The position numbers were made by a program, and so were the translations under genes. The notes beneath the pieces were generated by a model. It was not told the DNA's origin. It did no database searches and worked only from the letters and a program-made list of their open reading frames with translations. A DNA stretch of 5,520 bases from an uncultured Bacilli bacterium (GTDB lineage Bacteria; Bacillota_I; Bacilli_A; RF39; UBA660), in assembly GCA_947623645.1 (NCBI GenBank), contig CANQHK010000080.1:1-5520 (forward strand), in the 5' to 3' direction. This document shows positions 1 to 5,520 of the stretch, in pieces (position 1 is the first letter of the stretch; every line of letters starts with the position of its first letter).

Positions 1-255
1 AGCAATATTTCCAAAGCGGTAAGCATTATAAATCATCGGACCTTCCGTTGAATATATTTGTTCAAAAGTATTGGTTTTTACATGATAGACATAAAGTCGA
101 TAAGAATCCCGAAAATACATATCATCGTTATTACTGTATCCGATAACTTCATACATATTTTTATTCGGATACTCGATTGCTTGATTGGTATAAGCTAAAA
201 CACAAGAAGGGATAAAAAAGAGAATGAAAAGTAAAACATAAATTCCTTTTTTCAT
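1..255 (-). CDS. Exported protein of unknown function, N-terminal part (gene continues past the left edge)
   Basis: An open frame of 85 codons starts with ATG at 255-253 and is still open at base 1, so only the N-terminus is visible. The start is fixed by a strong ribosome binding site (AGGAGGAT, 268-261) seven bases upstream. The protein begins MKKG, followed by a hydrophobic stretch of about 14 residues and then CVLA-YTN, which reads as a signal peptide cleaved after about residue 21. A cysteine sits in IPSC (residue 18), but proline at -2 is a poor lipobox, so I favour signal peptidase I over a lipoprotein. The mature part is rich in Tyr, Asn and Asp, and the stretch around residues 46-68 (YRLYVYHVKTNTFEQIYSTEG) resembles one blade of a beta-propeller; this is a weak impression. 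It is the last visible gene of the operon, 11 nt after the CAP-domain gene. Whether it also ends in a dockerin-like module cannot be seen. Function unknown. Confidence 0.82.
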   Translation of the reverse strand, partial: MKKGIYVLLFILFFIPSCVLAYTNQAIEYPNKNMYEVIGYSNNDDMYFRDSYRLYVYHVKTNTFEQIYSTEGPMIYNAYRFGNIA

Positions 256-260
256 AATAT

Positions 261-268
261 ATCCTCCT
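261..268 (-). promoter_or_regulatory. Ribosome binding site overlapping the upstream stop codon
   Basis: On the minus strand this reads AGGAGGAT, a near-perfect Shine-Dalgarno sequence. It ends seven bases (counted from its last GG) before the ATG at 255-253. Its first two bases lie inside the TAG stop (269-267) of the CAP-domain gene, so a terminating ribosome sits on the next initiation site. This supports translational coupling. Confidence 0.85.
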
Positions 269-323
269 ATTTCTTTCCAACATAAAGTCGCATAATTTCA
301 ACGGCATCATTGGCTTCTATTTT
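267..323 (-). repeat. Direct repeat, copy 1: 3' end of the dockerin-like module (CAP gene)
   Basis: The last 57 bases of the CAP-domain gene, including its stop codon, match 2536-2592 at 55 of 57 positions; bases 267-308 are identical to 2536-2577 without interruption (42 nt). Weaker similarity continues to 455 (paired with 2724), so that the whole 189-base module with stop shows about 149 identical bases by hand alignment. The copies are in the same orientation and 2,269 bp apart. They encode the second calcium-loop helix and the C-terminus (…LYVGKK). Confidence 0.95.
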
Positions 324-2525
324 ATTATTATCATCCATATCTCCCTTTTGAAGAGATTCTACGGTTATTTTCTTCCGACCAACGGTCATATATAAAACTT
401 CTCTGGCATCTAAAACATCAATTCTTTCATCATCGTTAACATCTCCTTTTTGATAACTTGGAATACTACCATCGGCATTTTTAACTTTTACAGTAACTGT
501 TTTCGTGATAGAACCACATTGAATGGTAATGGTTGTAATTCCAGAACGAACTGCTGTAATCATTCCATCTTGTCGAACGGTTGCAATATTCGTATTCGAA
601 GAAGTAAACGTCATCATTTTATTGGAAGCAGTAGAAGGAAGCGCAAGTGCTGATAAATGATACGTTTCAGAAAGTCCTAAAACAACTTCTGTTTTAGATA
701 AAGTAATATCTGTAACAGGAATGGAACTTGCTGCTGAAAGGGCTTCATAGAATACACTACGATACGTATAATCTTCTGTTTTATTCGTCTTTAAATTTTG
801 AACGTTATGAAGGGTAATTTCAAAAACATCTCCATTTTCATAAGTAATATTATCATCTCGGAAAGTAATCGTATATCCGGAAGAAGATACATTTAAATAG
901 CGATTGACATTCAAATTGTTTTTAGTTATTTCAAATACCTCATCCGTTGATAAATTATGAACGGTTACAGTTGTATTGGTTGTTCCTTGATAATTTTTAT
1001 AGAATCTTGCTGTCCAATTTCCAATACCATTATAAGCTAAATCCGTTGTAAAGATTCCATTGCTCGGCCATGCAACAAGTTCTGTATCATCTTCTAGATG
1101 TCCATCAAATTTATGAGCAGACTGATGGGAAATTTGAAGTCCTGTTCCAACACTTCCAACACCCCAATCTGTATAATAAGGATCCAACAAATTATAACGA
1201 TGTCCACACAAAATGGGATCTCCATAACCATCATTTAAAGCTTCCACAATACTATCAATTTGATCCCCTGTATAAAGGTTTTCATTTCCATATTTCATCG
1301 CTGTTTGATAAAAACTATCACTTAATTCTGGAGGCTTTTCTGGATTATGTCCACTCGTTAAATTATGGTTACTATTGTAGTAAACGAGTGCTGCTTTATG
1401 TTGGGCAGAATTGGCAATATCCAAATTCAATTTTAAAGAATGAAGACCAATTCCAGCACGAGCCATATTTAGAAATGTCGTAGCATGTTCCAAAATATAA
1501 GAATTATATTTTCCAGCAACTAAAGGCATACTTTCATAATTGGGCTGTTCACTATAATAATCAGAAGAAGAAATGTTTCCTCCATGTTCATTTAAAATAT
1601 TCATATATTGTTTTGCTTCTTTTTGAACGTTTGCAAGTTTATTCTTTTCTTCCCCTGTTAAAGAAATCGTTTTTCGCTGAGTCAAAAAACTAGGGTTAAT
1701 ATAAGCGGTTAAGGTAGTACCTACCCGTCTATTTTCATTGGTAATATGAATATCGAATAATAAATAAGAAAAATCAGAAGATTCGAAATGTTTTCGAACT
1801 TTACTTGCAAATAAAATAGGATTTGGAACATAAGAGTCAAAAGAATCGGAATAAGACCGTTGTACAAGGGAAATAGCAGAAGTTTTTCCAGCATTGGAAG
1901 CATATTCATAAAGATCAGAGTTATTATATTTTAATTGTTCACTAATATAAAAGATATCTTCTCGAACAACATTTTGTGTTAATCTTCCTTGATATCCATC
2001 TCGGTAAGCTTGAACCTTTGCTGCAGCAATTCCATGGGCTTGTAAATCATATAAATATTTGGAATCTTTTAAATAATTATTCCAGTACGTTTCAACGACG
2101 GAAGAAGTTATATTATATTGAATTGCACCATGAGTTTGAGGAGGATTTCCAAAATAATCGTTGATGGAATACCCCGTCATATATCCAAAAGTATTGTTCA
2201 TCCCCTCTCCTTCTTGATAGCGGGACATTTTAAATCCCCCACCAATGGCACCATAACTACGAATAACTCCAGAGGCATCGGTTTCTAGAAATAGATAATA
2301 ACTGTAATTGTTATCATAATAAGAATAAGCTTTACCTCCAAAAGCAGAAGAAGTTGTAATTTTAGGGTTTCCAAATTGTTGATTAATTTGAGCAATAGTC
2401 GTTGTTGGTTTAATTGCATAATCTTTAAAGATCATTAAGTCCCCACTTCCAAGTTCTAAAGCCTTAGAACCAACTGGAAATGTTAGAACTACAAAGAATA
2501 AAATCAAATACAATATTTTTTTCAT
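267..2525 (-). CDS. Secreted CAP (SCP/PR1-like) domain protein with Big_2 Ig-like and C-terminal dockerin-like modules
   Basis: A 752-residue protein. I start it at ATG 2525-2523 because this gives a clean signal peptide (MKKI, hydrophobic core, …GSKA-LE, cut near residue 22) and an AGAGG ribosome binding site seven bases upstream; a longer in-frame reading to 2630 would run backwards through the end of the preceding gene. Residues about 25-130 resemble the CAP-associated N-terminal domain (GNP motif, Tyr-rich YYDNNYSYYLFL stretch). Residues about 130-335 are unassigned. The CAP domain spans about 340-490: His-387/His-393 (HNLTSGHN), Glu-415 (GNENLYTG) and His-442 in CGHRYNLLDP, followed by WGVGSV, match the family's cavity residues. 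Residues 490-600 look like an accessory beta-sandwich, 602-682 a Big_2 Ig-like domain, and 691-752 a dockerin-like module with loop ligands D695, N697, D699, D703, D706 and D729, D731, N733, E737, D740. No LPXTG or membrane anchor is present, so surface retention probably depends on docking. The biochemical role of bacterial CAP domains is mostly unsettled; hydrolase, adhesin and lipid-binding roles are all possible. Confidence 0.94.
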   Translation of the reverse strand: MKKILYLILFFVVLTFPVGSKALELGSGDLMIFKDYAIKPTTTIAQINQQFGNPKITTSSAFGGKAYSYYDNNYSYYLFLETDASGVIRSYGAIGGGFKMSRYQEGEGMNNTFGYMTGYSINDYFGNPPQTHGAIQYNITSSVVETYWNNYLKDSKYLYDLQAHGIAAAKVQAYRDGYQGRLTQNVVREDIFYISEQLKYNNSDLYEYASNAGKTSAISLVQRSYSDSFDSYVPNPILFASKVRKHFESSDFSYLLFDIHITNENRRVGTTLTAYINPSFLTQRKTISLTGEEKNKLANVQKEAKQYMNILNEHGGNISSSDYYSEQPNYESMPLVAGKYNSYILEHATTFLNMARAGIGLHSLKLNLDIANSAQHKAALVYYNSNHNLTSGHNPEKPPELSDSFYQTAMKYGNENLYTGDQIDSIVEALNDGYGDPILCGHRYNLLDPYYTDWGVGSVGTGLQISHQSAHKFDGHLEDDTELVAWPSNGIFTTDLAYNGIGNWTARFYKNYQGTTNTTVTVHNLSTDEVFEITKNNLNVNRYLNVSSSGYTITFRDDNITYENGDVFEITLHNVQNLKTNKTEDYTYRSVFYEALSAASSIPVTDITLSKTEVVLGLSETYHLSALALPSTASNKMMTFTSSNTNIATVRQDGMITAVRSGITTITIQCGSITKTVTVKVKNADGSIPSYQKGDVNDDERIDVLDAREVLYMTVGRKKITVESLQKGDMDDNNKIEANDAVEIMRLYVGKK

Positions 2526-2528
2526 TTT

Positions 2529-2537
2529 CCTACCTCT
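2529..2537 (-). promoter_or_regulatory. Ribosome binding site of the CAP-domain gene, overlapping the upstream stop
   Basis: The minus strand reads AGAGGTAGG. The AGAGG part (2537-2533) lies seven bases before the ATG at 2525-2523 and shares two bases with the TAG stop (2538-2536) of the transglutaminase-like gene. The second AGG (2531-2529) is only three bases from the ATG and is too close to be the main site. This site decides the start chosen for the CAP-domain gene and indicates coupled translation. Confidence 0.75.
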
Positions 2538-2592
2538 ATTTCTTTCCAACATAAAGTCGCATAATTTCAACGGCATCGTTGGCTTCGATTTT
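2536..2592 (-). repeat. Direct repeat, copy 2: 3' end of the dockerin-like module (transglutaminase-like gene)
   Basis: This is the partner of 267-323. It ends exactly at the stop codon, as copy 1 does, and keeps the same reading register, so both copies encode the same C-terminal peptide. The two differences within 57 bases (position 2578 against 309, and 2587 against 318) are both silent. Upstream to 2724 the two modules stay alignable without gaps but with much more base divergence. Confidence 0.95.
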
Positions 2593-5034
2593 CGCATTTT
2601 CATCCATATCCCCTCGAAGAAGAGCATCACTCGTTATTTGTTTCCTTCCAACGGTCATATAAAGAACCTCTCTCGCATCTAAAACGTCAATAGAAAGATC
2701 TTGATTAATATCTCCTTTAATATAAGATGATGGATCCATCGTAATTTCAAAGTTTGCTGTTGCTGCTTTAGAATTGTAATTTTTCGTTGCAGTGGATACG
2801 GCTTTTACGGTATATTTTCCAGGCATTTTTGGAACCGTTGTTGTATAAGTGGTATCATCTGCACCTTGTTTTTTATAATAATATGTAAGACTTCCTCCAC
2901 TTTTATTGGTTAAAACGGTAACTGTTGGGCCATTTGTTCCATATAGAAAATTGGAACAAGTAATGGAAAGATCATTTTCTGCTCTGATGATTTGAAATTT
3001 CAACCAAATACTTTTTGTAGAATAGTTATAATCATTTGGAAGAACGTTTACTTTCATATAGTAAGTTCCAACTTCGGTTGGAGGAGTACTACTAAGTCCT
3101 TGGGAAGAATGAATGGTATTATAATAAATTTGTGTAACCTTAGCTCCTGCTAAATTTGGAACAATGGTTGGTTTGATCGTTTCTCCAAAAACAACATCGG
3201 CAAGTTGAACTTCAACATCACTTTCTGCTTTATGAATCGTGAATGTTTGAGTAGAACTTCCACTATAACTTCCCTTTCCTGTTACAACGACCTGTGCATT
3301 ATTAGAAACATCAACATTATTTTGATAAGTATAGGTGTAATCGACATCAGGAATTAAGACTTTTCCTCCATCGACAACGGTTACAGTTGGTTGTTTGGCC
3401 TTTCCATCATAAGTATAAGATACCGGACTTAGAAAAATCATTGCGGATAAGATTTGTTTTTTACTAGCATCGATTACTTCATAGGAATTTTGTTGATTTT
3501 TGGCAAATGTTAAAGCAGGAGAATTATTTTCAACATAGAAAACGGCTGATTTTGTTGCTCGAAAAGCTGAAGCATCAATCGAAGAAATCGTTTTTGGAAG
3601 AATGATTCCTAAAAGGTTTCCACAACTAAAGAAAGCGCCTTCCGGAATAGTTGCAGTGCATCCCTCTTCGATTCTTATAAAACGAACATCGGAATAAGAA
3701 AATGCTTCCTCTCCAATCGTTTGAACGGATTTTGGAATATTTACGGTTTCTATACCAGATTTATAAAAAGCAAATTCTTCAATCGTTTTGACATTATTTC
3801 CAAGTTCCACAGAAGTAATTTTATCAGAAGTAGTAAAAGCATAAGAATTTATTTTTTGAACGGTACTTGCTAATGTAATTTTTCCTTCATAGCCTGGTAC
3901 TACCATAATAACTTCGGTTTTATTCTTGTTATAAACAACTCCATTTTCAACGGTATAATAAGGATTGTCAGAATCAATGATAAGATTTGTTAACTTAGAA
4001 CAATTTTCAAAGGCACGGGCATCCAAAGAACTTACACTTGCTGGAATATAAACGGTCGTAAGATCCTTGCAATCTTGAAAAGCATATTCTTCAATGGTTG
4101 TAACCGTATTTGGAATATGAACCGTTTTTAACGTTAATGTTCCAATATTTGTTGGATTGGTAAAGGCTTTCGATGCAATAATTTCAACGTTTGTTGTTTT
4201 TACCCCATCGATGGTATCAATAGAAAAACTAGAAGGAATCGTCACATCTTCTGAAAAACCATCATACTGTAAAAGCACTCCTTTCATGCTATCTGCTTTC
4301 CAAGCAAACCAAAAACCATCTTTTTCTTCTTCAATAGTATAATCTCTTGGAGCTGTTTCATTGTATCCTGCTTCTACTTTATACACTTTTCCATCTGCTA
4401 AAGCTGTAACATTTCGATGGTTTAATCCTGCCCCTGGTTCATTTACAGCATAGCGCATATACGCTTGAATTCCAACTTTTTCACACAATCTTATAATTAA
4501 ATTGCTACTTGCAATACAATCTCCTTCCTCTTTAAGAATCATCCATTGATAAGAAGGATTTCCAGAATAAGAAAAATCCGCTACATAACGAGCAAATTTT
4601 TGAAGTTTTTGATAATCAGTCATCTCACTTGTAATATTTTTTTGAATAAATTCATCGAGAATTTGCTCCACATAAAAATCTAAATAATCGACAACATGAA
4701 CAGTAACTTCTTGAATTTCTCGATCTACTTTTACTTGAATCTTTGCTGTACCAGCATCTTTTGCTTTAATCACTCCATCTGAACTTACAGAAATATATGG
4801 AATACCACTATTTTCCACTTCAAATTCTGGAACAATATTCGTTTTACTATCGACTTTTAAAGTATAGGTAGTAGAATATTCTTTTGGAAGAGAAATATTA
4901 TATTCTTTTAAAGCTTCATCATAATAATAAATCGTAACATCCTTCGAATTTAAGGTAAATGCTTTTACAGAAGGACTATAGAAGAACAAAAATCCAACCA
5001 ATAAAAGAAATCCCCAATCCCCTATTTTTTTCAT
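2536..5034 (-). CDS. Secreted transglutaminase-like / BspA-type leucine-rich repeat protein with C-terminal dockerin-like module
   Basis: An 832-residue protein read from ATG 5034-5032; a TTG one codon upstream (5037) is the alternative start. A signal peptide covers about residues 1-25 (MKKIGDWGFLLL…SVKA-FT). Residues about 45-116 form an Ig-like (Big_2-type) domain with SSDGVIKAKDAGTAKI. A transglutaminase-like domain spans about 118-235, with candidate catalytic Cys-173 (EGDCIASS) and His-206 (LNHRNV) and an acidic Glu-221 (YKVEAGY) where many relatives have Asp. Residues about 283-495 carry BspA-type leucine-rich repeats (LRR_5): eight 'AF' marks (Phe 291, 319, 342, 400, 423, 445, 468, 491) with IP.SV..I motifs, plus a BspA-style NPYY…NGVVYNK insert near 357-370. 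Residues about 535-765 hold three MBG/Ig-like beta repeats, the first with YTYDGKAKQPTVTV. The dockerin-like module is residues 771-832, with ligands D775, N777, D779, D783, D786 and D809, D811, N813, E817, D820. It is the first gene of the operon, just behind a good promoter. It probably acts at the cell surface in adhesion, protein crosslinking or proteolysis; the substrate is unknown. Confidence 0.94.
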   Translation of the reverse strand: MKKIGDWGFLLLVGFLFFYSPSVKAFTLNSKDVTIYYYDEALKEYNISLPKEYSTTYTLKVDSKTNIVPEFEVENSGIPYISVSSDGVIKAKDAGTAKIQVKVDREIQEVTVHVVDYLDFYVEQILDEFIQKNITSEMTDYQKLQKFARYVADFSYSGNPSYQWMILKEEGDCIASSNLIIRLCEKVGIQAYMRYAVNEPGAGLNHRNVTALADGKVYKVEAGYNETAPRDYTIEEEKDGFWFAWKADSMKGVLLQYDGFSEDVTIPSSFSIDTIDGVKTTNVEIIASKAFTNPTNIGTLTLKTVHIPNTVTTIEEYAFQDCKDLTTVYIPASVSSLDARAFENCSKLTNLIIDSDNPYYTVENGVVYNKNKTEVIMVVPGYEGKITLASTVQKINSYAFTTSDKITSVELGNNVKTIEEFAFYKSGIETVNIPKSVQTIGEEAFSYSDVRFIRIEEGCTATIPEGAFFSCGNLLGIILPKTISSIDASAFRATKSAVFYVENNSPALTFAKNQQNSYEVIDASKKQILSAMIFLSPVSYTYDGKAKQPTVTVVDGGKVLIPDVDYTYTYQNNVDVSNNAQVVVTGKGSYSGSSTQTFTIHKAESDVEVQLADVVFGETIKPTIVPNLAGAKVTQIYYNTIHSSQGLSSTPPTEVGTYYMKVNVLPNDYNYSTKSIWLKFQIIRAENDLSITCSNFLYGTNGPTVTVLTNKSGGSLTYYYKKQGADDTTYTTTVPKMPGKYTVKAVSTATKNYNSKAATANFEITMDPSSYIKGDINQDLSIDVLDAREVLYMTVGRKQITSDALLRGDMDENAKIEANDAVEIMRLYVGKK

Positions 5035-5044
5035 CAAACATCAT

Positions 5045-5048
5045 TCCT
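5045..5048 (-). promoter_or_regulatory. Ribosome binding site of the transglutaminase-like gene
   Basis: The minus strand reads AGGA within ATAGGAATGATGTTTGATG. It lies ten bases before ATG 5034-5032 and seven bases before TTG 5037-5035, so spacing alone slightly favours TTG while codon preference favours ATG; the two differ by one residue. The ATG triplets at 5044-5042 and 5041-5039 are not in the frame of this gene or are too close to the site to be useful. Confidence 0.6.
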
Positions 5049-5071
5049 ATTCTTTCATTCTTTTCAATTAT

Positions 5072-5100
5072 ATTCTATTATTTTCAAAAGTTCTTGTCAA
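5072..5100 (-). promoter_or_regulatory. Sigma-A-type promoter for the secreted-protein operon
   Basis: On the minus strand a perfect -35 box TTGACA (5100-5095) is followed by a 17-base spacer and the -10 box TAGAAT (5077-5072), one mismatch from TATAAT. A/T-rich sequence lies directly upstream. Transcription should start near 5065, giving a leader of about 30 bases with room for the ribosome binding site but not for a riboswitch. No clear operator or inverted repeat is visible. As the following genes are only 10-11 nt apart, this promoter probably drives all three. Confidence 0.85.
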
Positions 5101-5109
5101 TAAATTTAG

Positions 5110-5137
5110 AAAAAAAAGAAGAAATAAAATCTTCTTT
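5110..5137 (-). terminator. Weak intrinsic terminator after the nuclease-family gene
   Basis: On the minus strand AAAGAAGA (5137-5130) can pair with TCTTCTTT (5122-5115) across a seven-base loop, followed by five more T residues (5114-5110). The stem begins at the last base of the TGA stop codon. It has eight pairs but only two are G-C, so termination may be partial and some read-through into the downstream operon is possible. Confidence 0.55.
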
Positions 5138-5520
5138 CATAGCATTAAATCTTGAATTTCTTTTAAAGAGAGGCCTGTTGATTTCGAAATAATTTCGATA
5201 GAAACTCCATTTTTTATAAGTTCGATTGCTGTTGCAAGAATTCCTTCTTTTCGTCCTCTTTCTTCTCCAATCTTCTCTCCTTCTTTTAGACCTTCAGCTC
5301 GTCCTTCTTTCTTTCCGTCATTATAAAGGAAAATCTTCTCTCCTTTTTCAATTTCTGCTTGATCATAATATTGTAAGAATCCTTCATCACTCATAAAGTT
5401 CTTCACCTTCTTAGACATTTTCATAAACTCTTTGTCTCCTTTCGATAATTCTTCTACTTCTTTTATACTCTTCGCTTTTAATACACTCGCAAACCTTCTT
5501 AATGTTTCACTTATATTATA
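5137..5520 (-). CDS. PD-(D/E)XK nuclease family transposase / Rpn-like protein, C-terminal fragment (continues past the right edge)
   Basis: The frame is open from base 5520 to a TGA stop at 5139-5137, giving 127 codons. An internal ATG at 5424 is not a credible start: the 32 codons before it are open and in keeping with the family, and no ribosome binding site precedes it. The visible part begins YNISETLRRF and contains a charged, Gly/Glu-rich stretch with a repeated EG pattern (KKEGRAEGLKEGEKIGEERG), then IELIKNGVSIEIISKSTGLS and a final LKEIQDLML. This tail is typical of the PD-(D/E)XK nuclease family transposase proteins (PDDEXK_2; related to the recombination-promoting Rpn nucleases), in which a charged linker ends in a short helix-turn-helix-like segment. 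The catalytic D…(D/E)XK core would lie upstream, outside the window, so intactness cannot be judged. It is separated from the operon below by a terminator and promoter and is probably functionally unrelated. Confidence 0.85.
   Translation of the reverse strand, partial: YNISETLRRFASVLKAKSIKEVEELSKGDKEFMKMSKKVKNFMSDEGFLQYYDQAEIEKGEKIFLYNDGKKEGRAEGLKEGEKIGEERGRKEGILATAIELIKNGVSIEIISKSTGLSLKEIQDLML

Noticed and set aside
235..255. Lipoprotein signal in the third gene (Cys at residue 18)
   Set aside because: The preceding residues IPS are a poor lipobox because of the proline, and a better signal peptidase I site follows at VLA.
450..653. Plus-strand open frame of 67 codons
   Set aside because: It is antisense to the Ig-like domain of the CAP gene, Asn/Cys/Arg-rich with no recognisable motif.
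1070..1483. Plus-strand open frame of 137 codons
   Set aside because: It lies entirely antisense to the CAP domain, whose residues are clearly conserved; the composition (His, Tyr, Gln rich) is that of a shadow frame.
1721..1909. Minus-strand open frame with a hydrophobic, Leu/Ile-rich product of 62 residues
   Set aside because: It sits out of frame within the CAP gene and has no ribosome binding site; the hydrophobicity follows from T-rich codons.
1976..2164. Plus-strand open frame of 62 codons
   Set aside because: It is antisense to the CAP gene with no supporting start signal or motif.
2526..2630. Extension of the CAP-domain gene by 35 codons upstream of ATG 2525
   Set aside because: It would overlap the dockerin-coding end of the preceding gene in another frame, lacks a credible ribosome binding site, and would bury the clear signal peptide.
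4157..4342. Plus-strand open frame of 61 codons
   Set aside because: It is antisense to the region between the transglutaminase-like domain and the repeats of the large gene; no motif.
5035..5100. Riboswitch or leader RNA before the operon
   Set aside because: The predicted untranslated leader is only about 30 bases and has no fold of note.
4959..5192. Plus-strand open frame of 77 codons spanning the promoter region
   Set aside because: It is antisense to two real genes and to the promoter and terminator, with low-complexity Lys/Phe/Ile composition.
5137..5424. Short standalone 95-residue gene starting at ATG 5424
   Set aside because: The frame stays open through base 5520 with plausible protein sequence, so this is the end of a longer gene, not a small gene.

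Overview
The window is AT-rich, and every gene I can support lies on the minus strand. The code looks standard: TGG encodes Trp and TGA is used as a stop, which argues against a Mycoplasma-type code. Strong AGGAGG-type ribosome binding sites, a near-consensus sigma-A promoter, Gram-positive-style signal peptides and BspA-type leucine-rich repeats point to a low-GC Bacillota relative, probably a gut or other host-associated anaerobe. That taxonomic guess is inference; no marker gene is present.

Layout in the direction of transcription (high to low coordinates): (1) 5520-5137, the C-terminal end of a PD-(D/E)XK nuclease/'transposase' family (Rpn-like) protein running off the right edge, followed by a weak hairpin-plus-T-tract terminator. 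(2) A promoter at 5100-5072. (3) 5034-2536, an 832-residue secreted protein with a transglutaminase-like domain, BspA-type leucine-rich repeats, Ig/MBG-like repeats and a C-terminal dockerin-like module. (4) 2525-267, a 752-residue secreted CAP (SCP/PR1-like) protein with a Big_2-type Ig domain and a closely similar dockerin-like module. (5) 255-1, the first 85 residues of a third exported protein, cut by the left edge. Genes 3 to 5 are separated by only 10-11 nt, and each internal ribosome binding site overlaps the previous stop codon, so they form one tightly coupled operon. No gene-free stretch exceeds 300 bases; the longest is about 100 bases, holding the terminator and promoter.

The most striking point is that two unrelated large exported proteins end in the same two-loop dockerin-like module (49 of 62 residues identical). 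Calcium-ligand positions and the presumed cohesin-recognition positions are conserved in both. Their last 57 coding bases are almost identical at DNA level (55/57), whereas an equally conserved protein stretch just upstream has accumulated silent changes. This suggests the products dock on a common cohesin-like surface partner encoded elsewhere, forming a non-cellulosomal extracellular complex, and that the module ends have been homogenised by recombination. No cohesin, LPXTG anchor or sortase is visible in the window.
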